The notes below the pieces were generated by a model. That model did not search any database, was not told the DNA's origin, and worked only from the letters and a program-made list of their open reading frames with translations. From an uncultured bacterium (GTDB lineage Bacteria > Verrucomicrobiota > Lentisphaeria > Victivallales > UBA1829): a stretch of 19,926 nt of DNA. The DNA is taken from the NCBI GenBank assembly GCA_900549415.1, contig URNX01000057.1, positions 1 through 19,926 on the forward strand, read 5' to 3'. A program made the translations under genes and the position numbers. Shown here one piece after another: positions 1 to 6,631 of this stretch. Each line of letters begins with the position of its first letter. Position 1 is the stretch's first letter.

Positions 1-76
1 GCCCCTATCGTCTAGAGGCCTAGGACACCAGGTTTTCATCCTGGCGACACGGGTTCGAATCCCGTTGGGGGTGCCA
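1..76 (+). tRNA. tRNA-Glu (UUC)
   Basis: A full cloverleaf can be read. The acceptor strands GCCCCTA and TGGGGGT pair with G-U wobbles, the D arm has GTCTAGAGGCCTAGGAC, and the anticodon stem CCAGG/CCTGG holds the loop TTTTCAT, giving anticodon TTC. The T arm GGGTTCGAATCCC is standard and CCA is encoded at the 3' end. The gene starts at the first base of the window, so its promoter and any upstream tRNA are not visible. Confidence 0.95.
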
Positions 77-165
77 CTTTTTCCCGCACCTTGTTGTTCA
101 GACTTTCGCTTCTTCGCCGGTCTTTGCCATTGTTCTTAATTCAGTGTTTCCTCGGCGAGCTTTAT

Positions 166-822
166 TCAGCGATGAAAAGCGATTCTGGCATGATAAGATG
201 TCTGGATTCTTGAATAAATTGTCCGCAAAGCCTCTTTGAACATATACGCATCACCAAGCTCCTGGAATTCTCCTCGCATATTACGCAGAATGATTTTGGC
301 ATCCTCCGGCAAATTTTCATTATTCTTCAGGAAGATAAAGCGCAAGCCCTTCAGCAGCTTTTGTTGAGTTATGTTTAATTTTGCAGTAATTCACCTTCTG
401 ACTTTATCAAGTTTATCATTCATTAACTTGATCACATGAAAATGATAAAAAACAATTTTTACATTCGGAAACTCTTGAGAGATCCAGCCGTAATAAGCAT
501 TCGCCATATCCATCGTTACAATTTTTAACTTTCTTCGTTTTAATTTGTTAAATACTCCGGAAAGAGCTGAAACACCTTTCCCTTCTCCGACGTGAATACT
601 GCTCCGGATTGCAAAAGCACAAAGACTGCTTCGCGGCAATTTCCCATTGGTTCCCCATGTACTTGCCGCTTGCTGATTGGCCTGATCGTCACTTGCCTGG
701 AACCGCATCGTGGACACTCAAACTTTGTCCGTGTCAGCGAAAAATGTCACTATTTTCCGTATATTTGACTTTCTGCTGTTGAAATCCGCGGATTTTCTGT
801 GTATATAAAGATTGACCGACAT
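166..822 (-). pseudogene. ISL3-family transposase, broken (stop, frameshifts, internal deletion)
   Basis: The remnant starts at ATG 822 behind a GGAG Shine-Dalgarno. The N-terminal part runs to 'ADTDKV' and hits TGA. The ISL3 zinc-finger segment (FECPRCGSRQV) continues in the +1 frame. The catalytic-domain part returns in the first frame: IVTMDMANAYYGW, then a variant of the usual F-D-x-FHVIKL motif reading VFYHFHVIKLMN, where Tyr replaces the expected Asp, then KVRR. An in-frame TGA at 391-393, probably from CGA, stops it. The same frame then continues for about 74 codons of ISL3-like sequence to the TGA at 166-168. Roughly 130 residues between the zinc finger and the TMDM motif, including the first catalytic Asp region, are missing. 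It is certainly inactive. Confidence 0.8.
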
Positions 823-895
823 TATAATCTCCTATCGTTTTTTGTGGTTATTAAACAATAGTGGCAATGTCGGTCACTTTCCACTTCATCGCTGA
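166..895 (-). mobile_element. Decayed ISL3-family insertion sequence remnant
   Basis: The interval contains a broken ISL3-type transposase and is bounded by an 11-bp perfect inverted repeat, TCAGCGATGAA at 166-176 and its reverse complement at 885-895. I take these as candidate residual terminal repeats; they are shorter than typical ISL3 ends and the left one overlaps the last stop codon of the transposase frame. No target duplication is evident. At about 730 bp it is roughly half the size of an intact ISL3 element, which agrees with the internal deletion in the transposase. The transposase remnant is well supported; the exact ends are not. Confidence 0.5.
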
Positions 896-950
896 TTTTT
901 TCTGTTTTTGCCCTCATCTATGGCAAATAGCACCGATGAACCGATTTTAA

Positions 951-996
951 GCGCCCTCTCATGCGGCTTTCTCAGAAGCTCATAAGAGGGCGTTTT
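951..996. terminator. Hairpin terminator 3' of the glycosidase gene
   Basis: CGCCCTCTCATG (952-963) pairs with CATAAGAGGGCG (981-992) with one mismatch. The inner arms GCTTT (966-970) and GAAGC (975-979) extend the same stem. TTTT follows on the plus side and a weaker CTTAAAA lies on the minus side. It sits 16 bp beyond the stop codon of the minus-strand glycosidase, so it most likely ends that transcript, and it could also stop plus-strand read-through from the ISL3 remnant. Confidence 0.6.
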
Positions 997-1011
997 CATT
1001 TAGAAGTGACG

Positions 1012-3003
1012 TTATTCAATCACAGCCATTGTGTGGCAGGTGAACTCCGGTACGGTGAACGTCGTTTTGCCGTCTTCAAGCGCAAACGGAAGTTCTCGGT
1101 TTTCGGGCTGGAGGACAACCCGGCGGACAGGATCGGCGGTCTTCACCGAAACTTTTACGTTGTACAACGGCACAAGATCCTCGATGATCTCTGTCGTGTT
1201 CAGCTCGCGCTGATTGCCGCCAAGCTCCAGTTTGCCGCCGCGCAGAACCGTCGGCGCATAGAGAATATGGCAGACTGTGCGGTTCAGCGCATCCTGGCGC
1301 ATCAGAGTGACGCGTCCGGTCGAAGGCAGATTTTCCGTCTCCACCTGGATATCCTTGCCGAGGAAGGCGCGGAGCGCATTCACAAAGAGCTGTTTGTGCA
1401 TCACTGCGCCCGTTGCACGGTAAAGAGAGAGAACCGGATGCGCAAAGCAGAGAATTCTGGCGTCAAACACAACCGCATCAAATCCGGAGGGTTCCGGCTT
1501 GTTCGGCGTGTGCTGGTGGGAACAGAAATGCTCGACCGTACGGTTGAAGTACGGGTCGTAAATCTTTGCAGCTGAACGGCCCGTTGTCGCCCTCATCCGG
1601 CGCGAGGGCAGGTGCATGAGGAACGGAGTTTTGAAGTTTCCGGCAAATTCGCTTTCCATACAGGCATAATCGGGATTGAAGGGAGAGACTTCGCCGAATT
1701 CCGCACCGAACGCAAAACGAGGTTCCGTCGATCCGGGTTTCAGCAGAGCATCTGCAGAGATTACAAGTTTTCCTCCGTTCTTCAGGAACGTCTCGAGCTT
1801 CGCCGCGGCCGTTTCCGAAAGAGATTTTTCGTTGGCGGCAACAATGACTTTGTAGCGTTCGAAATCCATAGTCTCATCGATGAAATCGAAGGGAAGATGG
1901 GCTTCAAGGAGGAGACGCGAAGCGCCGGCGGAGGCGTCTTTCACCGATTCTTCGGCGAGGACGGCTATTTCCGCGAGGGAGCGGGCATCGCGGCACCACT
2001 CCTCCTTCTTTTCTACTTCGGAGTAGGCCGCGCCGATGATTTCATATGTGGTCTGATCCAGTTCGCCGTCCGGGTGAAGCTGGTCGCCGATGCTGCATTT
2101 GGAATTGTTGGCAAGCATTGCGGCGCACTCGTAGCGCAGCGCGTTCGGGTGCTTGAACCCGCCGAATTCTCCCCAGGTGCGGTGGAACTTGCCGGTCATG
2201 CCGAGAAAATCGAGTCCGAGGTTGCGGCTGTATGCGGCGGACATCGGGTAATGGTCGTAACCCCAGCCGCCCGTCGGGAGCGATTCGAGCTCCAGGTGGC
2301 TGAAATACGGCAGAATCTCCTGGCACCCCACGGGGACGTGTCCGCTGTTGTGGAAAATCGGCATTTTCGAATCAATTGAACGAACCGTTTCAAAGGTGCG
2401 GCGGTAGTAGTTCATCAGAACTTTGTGCGCAAACGCGGCGCGGTCTTCAGGCTTCTGCGGGTCATATCCCTCCTTGTACATTCCTTTCATGCAGGCGGGA
2501 CAGCAGCACGGAGCCTGATTGATGATGTCAAGGAAAATGCCGTCCGCATCGGGGAACATCCGCATGGTTTCCGCAATGTGGTCACAGAGATAGTCGAGGT
2601 ACGGCGTGTTGAAGCAGAGCGTCCGGAAGCCGGGCTTGAGCGGGCTCGGTTCCCAGCCGACGTAACGGCCGTCTTCGTTGATTTCACGCCATTCGGGGTG
2701 ATTCTCCGCCGCGTAGCTGTTGATTCCGGCGGTCAGGTAAACAGGGACATTGACGCCGATTTCCTTGCAGGCGTCAAGCTGGGCGCGCAGGAGGTTGAAC
2801 TTGAGATTCGGGTGCATCATGCCGACTTTGGTCGGATGGTAGCTCATGCCGTGGTGACAGAGCGAAAAGCAGGTGATGGAATCGACATGTGCGGCTTTCA
2901 GGCGTTCCTGCCAAACCTTTTTATCGAACTTCTCCCCGATCCCGGGAATCTCCGGTGAAGTGTGAAAGTCCAGATGAACCTGTCTGAAACGAAGTTTGTA
3001 CAT
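1012..3003 (-). CDS. GHL6/GH151-like glycoside hydrolase (putative alpha-L-fucosidase)
   Basis: The product is 663 aa. The N-terminal two thirds look like a TIM-barrel of the hypothetical glycosyl hydrolase 6 type: an opening RQVHLDFHTSPEIP, then KAAHVDSITCFSLCHHG and VPVYLTAG (about residues 87-93), and the barrel motif DGIFLDI at 154-160, where Asp159 is the candidate nucleophile. An unusual Cys cluster CCCPAC (166-171) follows, and a second conserved-looking segment GDQLHP lies at 306-311. The C-terminal part (about 340-663) has the alternating pattern of the beta-galactosidase trimerisation/class I amidotransferase-like domain plus a final beta domain, the usual layout in GH42/GH151-type enzymes. 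There is no signal peptide, so it is probably cytoplasmic. Start ATG 3003 has a strong AAGGAGG five bases upstream. It is a single-gene unit, divergent from the discoidin genes. The hydrolase class is fairly sure; fucosidase specificity is an inference from family resemblance. Confidence 0.7.
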   Translation of the reverse strand: MYKLRFRQVHLDFHTSPEIPGIGEKFDKKVWQERLKAAHVDSITCFSLCHHGMSYHPTKVGMMHPNLKFNLLRAQLDACKEIGVNVPVYLTAGINSYAAENHPEWREINEDGRYVGWEPSPLKPGFRTLCFNTPYLDYLCDHIAETMRMFPDADGIFLDIINQAPCCCPACMKGMYKEGYDPQKPEDRAAFAHKVLMNYYRRTFETVRSIDSKMPIFHNSGHVPVGCQEILPYFSHLELESLPTGGWGYDHYPMSAAYSRNLGLDFLGMTGKFHRTWGEFGGFKHPNALRYECAAMLANNSKCSIGDQLHPDGELDQTTYEIIGAAYSEVEKKEEWCRDARSLAEIAVLAEESVKDASAGASRLLLEAHLPFDFIDETMDFERYKVIVAANEKSLSETAAAKLETFLKNGGKLVISADALLKPGSTEPRFAFGAEFGEVSPFNPDYACMESEFAGNFKTPFLMHLPSRRMRATTGRSAAKIYDPYFNRTVEHFCSHQHTPNKPEPSGFDAVVFDARILCFAHPVLSLYRATGAVMHKQLFVNALRAFLGKDIQVETENLPSTGRVTLMRQDALNRTVCHILYAPTVLRGGKLELGGNQRELNTTEIIEDLVPLYNVKVSVKTADPVRRVVLQPENRELPFALEDGKTTFTVPEFTCHTMAVIE

Positions 3004-3042
3004 AAGCGCCTCCTTAAAATTTTTATCGGTTGTTTAAGATGT

Positions 3043-3071
3043 AATATAGTCATAAAAAGAAGAGCTTGCAA
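3043..3071 (-). promoter_or_regulatory. sigma70-like promoter of the glycosidase gene
   Basis: Read on the minus strand, TTGCAA (3071-3066), a 17-bp spacer and TATATT (3048-3043) form a near-consensus promoter. It leaves a leader of about 30 nt before the AAGGAGG and ATG 3003. Confidence 0.65.
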
Positions 3072-3165
3072 CACCTCTTTCCGGAAAAAACATGAAGAAA
3101 CGCCACAAATTCCATGAAAAAAAGCATTTTTGCAGAGAAATACGCTATTTTTTATCGCGGAAAGG

Positions 3166-3194
3166 TTGTAAAATGCCGGAAGATGTGGTATGCT
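3166..3194 (+). promoter_or_regulatory. sigma70-like promoter of the discoidin cluster
   Basis: TTGTAA (3166-3171), a 17-bp spacer and TATGCT (3189-3194) are followed by GGAGG (3207-3211) and ATG 3219. It is divergent from the glycosidase promoter about 95 bp away, so the shared intergenic region could carry common control, but I see no convincing operator in it. Confidence 0.5.
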
Positions 3195-3218
3195 ATCTGA
3201 AATAATGGAGGATTGTTT

Positions 3219-3671
3219 ATGAGACTGATGTGGATCATGCTTTTTGCGGCCCTCGGACTCGCAGCGCAGACGAAAATGCCGAATCTGGCTCTCAACTGCC
3301 CGGCCGAAGCAAGTTCTGTTGAAAATCAGAACCTGCTCCCCGAATTTGCCGTCGACGGCAAAACGAAAACCCGCTGGTCCTCCGCACACAGAGACGATCC
3401 GCAATGGTTCAAAGTTGACCTCGGAGCCGTCAAAACTGTCGGACGAGTCGTCATTCTCTGGGAAAATTCCGCGGCGCTTGATTACAAAATCCAGCTCTCC
3501 AGCGACGGTGAAAACTGGATCGACGCCATTCACAAAAACGATGGAAAGGGCGGAGAAGAAAATCTCTCCTTCTCCCCTCAGCCCGCCCGCTTCGTACGCT
3601 TCACCGGACAGTTCCGCATCCAGCAGTACAGCGGTTACTCGTTCCGCGAATTCCAGGTCTTTGAAAAATGA
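3219..3671 (+). CDS. Small secreted F5/8 type C (discoidin) domain protein 1
   Basis: The product is 150 aa: a signal peptide (MRLMWIMLFAALGLAAQT, cleavage near residue 17) followed by one discoidin-type carbohydrate-binding domain filling the rest. Family landmarks are NLALN (22-26), AVDGKTKTRWSS (44-55), W63 to DLG (67-69), VGRVVILWE (74-82), YKIQLSSDGENW (89-100), ARFVR (123-127) and a closing REFQVFEK. It has no catalytic domain, so it should be an exported sugar- or surface-binding module rather than an enzyme. ATG 3219 is chosen over an upstream TTG because GGAGG lies 7 bp before it. It is first of three tandem paralogues and overlaps the next gene by 4 bp. Its ligand cannot be read from sequence. 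Confidence 0.85.
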   Translation: MRLMWIMLFAALGLAAQTKMPNLALNCPAEASSVENQNLLPEFAVDGKTKTRWSSAHRDDPQWFKVDLGAVKTVGRVVILWENSAALDYKIQLSSDGENWIDAIHKNDGKGGEENLSFSPQPARFVRFTGQFRIQQYSGYSFREFQVFEK

Positions 3672-4123
3672 TGAAAGCCATGCTCATTCTCCTTTTGCTT
3701 TCCGGGACGCTTTCCGTGTTCCATGCGGAGGCGGAAGAGAATCTGGCTCTCAACCGGAAAGTCTCTGCAAGCTCGATTCAGTATCTCGGGGTCGATGCGC
3801 ACTGGGCATGTGACGGCAAATCCCGCACCCGCTGGGCGAGCCGCTTCTCCGATCCGCAGTGGCTGACGGTGGATCTGACATCCGTCAAAACTGTCGGACG
3901 CGTTGTTGTTTTCTGGGAGACTGCCGCGGCGAAAGCGTACCGGATTCAGCTCTCTCTGAATGGGAAAGACTGGACGGATGCATCCGTCAAAAGTGACGGA
4001 TCGGGCGGAATTGAGGAGTTGAAGTTCGCTCCCGTTCAGGCGCGGTTCGTTCGCCTCTATTGCGAAAAACGTCTTACCAAAGCCGGATATTCCGTCTTTG
4101 AGTTTGAAGTATACAGTGAATAA
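3668..4123 (+). CDS. Small secreted F5/8 type C (discoidin) domain protein 2
   Basis: The product is 151 aa with a signal peptide (MMKAMLILLLLSGTLSVFHAEA) and one discoidin domain with the same landmarks as its neighbours: NLALN, a DGKSRTRWAS segment, WLTVDLTSVKTVGRVVVFWE, YRIQLSLNGKDW, ARFVRLY and FEFEVYSE. It starts in an ATGATG that overlaps the previous stop by 4 bp (ATGA). There is no strong Shine-Dalgarno of its own, so it is probably translated by coupling to gene 1. The stretch VKTVGRVV is identical to gene 1, which supports origin by tandem duplication. Confidence 0.85.
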   Translation: MMKAMLILLLLSGTLSVFHAEAEENLALNRKVSASSIQYLGVDAHWACDGKSRTRWASRFSDPQWLTVDLTSVKTVGRVVVFWETAAAKAYRIQLSLNGKDWTDASVKSDGSGGIEELKFAPVQARFVRLYCEKRLTKAGYSVFEFEVYSE

Positions 4124-4149
4124 CAAATTTAGAAAGAAGGAGTTGGAAA

Positions 4150-4599
4150 ATGATGAAGAAAGCAATTCTCGCAGCAATCGCAGTCGCGGCAATCGGCGTT
4201 TCCGCAGAGGACGCCAACCTGGCCCTGAACAAAACTGCCACAGCAAGTTCCATCCAGATGAAAGGTGTGGAAGCGGCAAAGGCTGTTGACGGCAAGCTCA
4301 ACACCCGCTGGTCTTCCAGCTTCCGCGACAACCAGTGGATCATGATCGACCTCGGTTCCGCTCAGGAAGTCGGCAAAGTCGTTCTCCGCTGGGAAAACGC
4401 CTATGCAAAGGAATACAAAGTTCAGCTTTCCATGGACGGCAAGGAGTTCAAGACCGTTTCCGAACAGAAGGACGGCAAGGGCAAGACAGAAACAATCACC
4501 TTCCCCGCCGAAAAAGCACAGTTTGTCCGCATTCAGTGCGACAAACGCGGAACGGGTTACGGCAACTCCCTTTGGGAAATTCAGGTTTTCGCAAAGTAA
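4150..4599 (+). CDS. Small secreted F5/8 type C (discoidin) domain protein 3
   Basis: The product is 149 aa with a short signal peptide (MMKKAILAAIAVAAIGVSAE) and one discoidin domain: NLALNKTATASS, AVDGKLNTRWSS, W to IDLGSAQEVGKVVLRWE, YKVQLSMDGKEF, AQFVRIQ and WEIQVFAK. It is the most consensus-like copy, is rich in Lys/Ala codons, and has its own good AAGGAG 7 bp before ATG 4150, so it may be made in larger amounts than copies 1 and 2. The spacing to gene 2 is 26 bp and to the prepilin peptidase 12 bp, with no terminator in either gap, so all four are probably one transcript. Confidence 0.85.
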   Translation: MMKKAILAAIAVAAIGVSAEDANLALNKTATASSIQMKGVEAAKAVDGKLNTRWSSSFRDNQWIMIDLGSAQEVGKVVLRWENAYAKEYKVQLSMDGKEFKTVSEQKDGKGKTETITFPAEKAQFVRIQCDKRGTGYGNSLWEIQVFAK

Positions 4600-4611
4600 C
4601 CGCGTATTCCC

Positions 4612-5457
4612 ATGCTCGCCTCACTTCAAACGGCAATACTCGACTGGCTCGCCCTGTACGGCGCCGCGGCGACGACTCTGTGGCTTGTTTACAGCTTCAT
4701 CCTCGGCGCCTGCTTCGGGAGCTTTACGACGGCCTGTGTGTGGCGTATTCCGCGCGGAATCTCCATTGTCTGGCCGCCGAGCTCATGCCCGAAATGCGGA
4801 CACAAGCTCGGACCGCTGGAAAACATCCCCATCCTGGGCTGGCTGATTCTGCGCGGAAAATGCAAAGGCTGCGGTCTGCCCATCTCGCCGCGTTACATTC
4901 TCATTGAGCTGGCAACTGCAATTCTGTTCACTCTCACCTCGTACCTTGCGCTCCGGGCGGGAGAACCATTAGCCGTCCTGATCCCGTGGACTCTGATTGT
5001 GCTTTCAGTCGGGAGCACCTGCACCGACTGTGAGCTGCGGATCATTCCGGACAAGTTCACTTACACCGCGATGATTCTTGCGCTTCTCTGGAGCTTTCTT
5101 GTGCCGTCGAAGACGATGCCGCCGTTCCATTCGTTTCTCTTCACCTTGGCTTCGATTGCGGCAATCGGACTTTTCTGCAGCTGCGCCGCGTGGGCGGGCA
5201 AACTGCTGTTCAAACGCGACGCTCTCGGCTGGGGCGATGTGAAATTTCTCATGGCCGCGGCAGGGTTCATCGGCGTTTTCGGAGCGCTTTTTGCGATGTT
5301 TGCGGGAAGCCTCTTCGCATTGCTCTGGCTGCTTTTCGACGCGTGGAAACGCGGACGTCTCCGCCGCAAATTTGCCTTTGGTCCCTTCCTTGCCGCCGGA
5401 GCAATTCTATGGCTGCTGATCGGCCCCTTCGTGCTTCCTCTGTTCCCGAAACGGTGA
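4612..5457 (+). CDS. pilD: Type IV prepilin peptidase / N-methyltransferase (A24A family)
   Basis: This inner-membrane aspartic protease cleaves the leader of type IV pilins and type II secretion pseudopilins and methylates the new N-terminus. The product is 281 aa, normal for the family. Visible features are GACFGSF (32-38), the zinc-type pairs CPKC (59-62) and CKGC (84-87) that mark the methylase domain, a first catalytic Asp at about 139 in TDCELRIIPD, the second in GWGDVK (206-211, Asp209), and the C-terminal FGPFL motif (256-260). About seven to eight membrane segments are apparent. It follows the third discoidin gene by 12 bp with no obvious Shine-Dalgarno, so the exact start is uncertain. 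No pilin gene lies nearby. The gene symbol could equally be gspO. Confidence 0.9.
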   Translation: MLASLQTAILDWLALYGAAATTLWLVYSFILGACFGSFTTACVWRIPRGISIVWPPSSCPKCGHKLGPLENIPILGWLILRGKCKGCGLPISPRYILIELATAILFTLTSYLALRAGEPLAVLIPWTLIVLSVGSTCTDCELRIIPDKFTYTAMILALLWSFLVPSKTMPPFHSFLFTLASIAAIGLFCSCAAWAGKLLFKRDALGWGDVKFLMAAAGFIGVFGALFAMFAGSLFALLWLLFDAWKRGRLRRKFAFGPFLAAGAILWLLIGPFVLPLFPKR

Positions 5458-5527
5458 ATTGCAGATCTGGGGAAGGGAGTGCTTAACTTTTCAACGCACA
5501 CCTGCAGGATAATTTCATTGACAGCAT

Positions 5528-5556
5528 TTGACATTTACTGAAACGGCGACTATATT
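5528..5556 (+). promoter_or_regulatory. Near-consensus promoter of the LacI-family gene
   Basis: TTGACA (5528-5533), a spacer of 17 bp and TATATT (5551-5556). The start point would fall around 5563, immediately before the operator-like palindrome at 5568-5579. A second TTGACA at 5518-5523 has no matching -10. Confidence 0.75.
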
Positions 5557-5567
5557 AAAGATGGAAG

Positions 5568-5579
5568 TCAATCGTTTGA
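5568..5579. promoter_or_regulatory. Candidate LacI-family operator 1 (autoregulatory)
   Basis: TCAATCGTTTGA is a near-palindrome with the central CG typical of LacI/GalR operators (half-sites TCAATC and TCAAAC). It lies just downstream of the start point of the LacI gene, a position that would block initiation. A variant of the same site, TCAAACGATAGA, lies at 6588-6599 in front of the next operon. Confidence 0.55.
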
Positions 5580-5600
5580 GCAAATTATCCGGAGCGGGAC

Positions 5601-6566
5601 GTGAAACCAACGTTAAAAGATGTGGCGAAACTTGCCGGAGTGAATTTCACTCTGGTTTCAAAGTATCTGAATCACAGTTCGCAGGCGCGCATGACGCCGG
5701 AGACGCGGGCGCGCATCGATTCCGCTCTGAAGGAACTGAACTACCGTCCTTCCGCTTCCGCGCGCACGCTCCGCAGTGGAAAGAGCCGCACGATCGGGCT
5801 TGTCTGCGGTGATTTGACGAACGCCTACAGTGCGCATTTCGCGAACCTGATTCTGAATTTTCTGCGCGAACACGGCTATCAGCTCCTCATCGCGGTGCGT
5901 GGATCGGAAGCCGACTGCGCCGCTCTGGATTTTCTCACCGACCGCGATGTGGACGGGCTCATTCTCTCCGGCGCCGACCTTCCGGAGAACTATTTCCCGA
6001 AACTCCCGACTGCCGTCTATGATACTTCCGTGAACCGCGGTTCGGTGATGAATCCCGACCTCGGACGCTCTCTCGACGCCGCGCTTGCCGCAGTCAACGG
6101 GCGGATCGCAGGACTTTTCTTCCGCAACTCCGCATGGAACGGCGCGTTCCAGCTTGCAGCACACCGGCGCGGACTCGATGCGGAAGCGCGCATTCTTCCG
6201 TTCGATTTGGAAACGCGTGCCACGGAGCTTCGCAAAGTCTGCCAGGAAAAGCCGGAATGGATTCTCACCAGCGGCTGGCAGACCCTTCTCATGCTTCAGG
6301 ATTTGCTCGGTGACGAGTTTCCCGGTTATCATCCGCATCTGCTTGTTCATGCAAACTGCCGCGGACCTTTCATGAACGCGCCGGAGATTGCCGGCGTGAT
6401 TCACTCGAACACCGGCGACATGGTCCGGGAGCTCTGCACCATGCTTCTCGGACAGATTGAAAACAGCGGATCCGTCCCTGAAAGCCGTCTCTTCCCGACC
6501 GTGTTCCGCCCCGCCGGCTCCCCGGAGTTTGAAGCCTTGAAAACAAGACATTTCCAGCTTACATGA
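5601..6566 (+). CDS. LacI/GalR-family transcriptional regulator
   Basis: The product is 321 aa. An N-terminal helix-turn-helix and hinge can be read (LKDVAKLAGVNFTLVSKYLN at about 5-24, then RARIDSALKELNYRPSASARTLRSG to about 60). A periplasmic-binding-protein-like effector domain follows, starting at KSRTIGLVCGDLTNAYSAHF. The effector domain is short and the C-terminal half diverges from textbook members, so the ligand cannot be guessed. The start is GTG 5601, with GGAG 6 bp upstream. Two related palindromes, in its own promoter region and before the downstream Fe-S operon 66 bp away, suggest it represses itself and that operon. The regulator class is near certain; the regulon is inferred. 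Confidence 0.9.
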   Translation: MKPTLKDVAKLAGVNFTLVSKYLNHSSQARMTPETRARIDSALKELNYRPSASARTLRSGKSRTIGLVCGDLTNAYSAHFANLILNFLREHGYQLLIAVRGSEADCAALDFLTDRDVDGLILSGADLPENYFPKLPTAVYDTSVNRGSVMNPDLGRSLDAALAAVNGRIAGLFFRNSAWNGAFQLAAHRRGLDAEARILPFDLETRATELRKVCQEKPEWILTSGWQTLLMLQDLLGDEFPGYHPHLLVHANCRGPFMNAPEIAGVIHSNTGDMVRELCTMLLGQIENSGSVPESRLFPTVFRPAGSPEFEALKTRHFQLT

Positions 6567-6587
6567 AAATTTTTTGAATTGCATGGT

Positions 6588-6599
6588 CAAACGATAGAG
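6588..6599. promoter_or_regulatory. Candidate LacI-family operator 2 (Fe-S operon)
   Basis: TCAAACGATAGA matches the operator-1 palindrome in reverse orientation (shared core ATCGTTTGA) and keeps the central CG. It lies in the 65-bp gap before the Fe-S operon, overlapping the only promoter-like sequence there (TTGAAT 6575-6580 or TTGCAT 6580-6585, with a poor -10 near 6604). This fits steric repression. The promoter hexamers themselves are weak. Confidence 0.5.
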
Positions 6600-6631
6600 C
6601 AAACATGCTTTACAACAGGAGGAAAAGCAGA

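Noticed and set aside
1612..2958. Two plus-strand frames inside the glycosidase
   Set aside because: Low-complexity Arg/Glu/Val-rich shadows with no start signals.
6567..6631. Cobalamin riboswitch before the possibly corrinoid-dependent operon
   Set aside because: The gap is only 65 bp and lacks a B12-box; it is filled by the operator and weak promoter.
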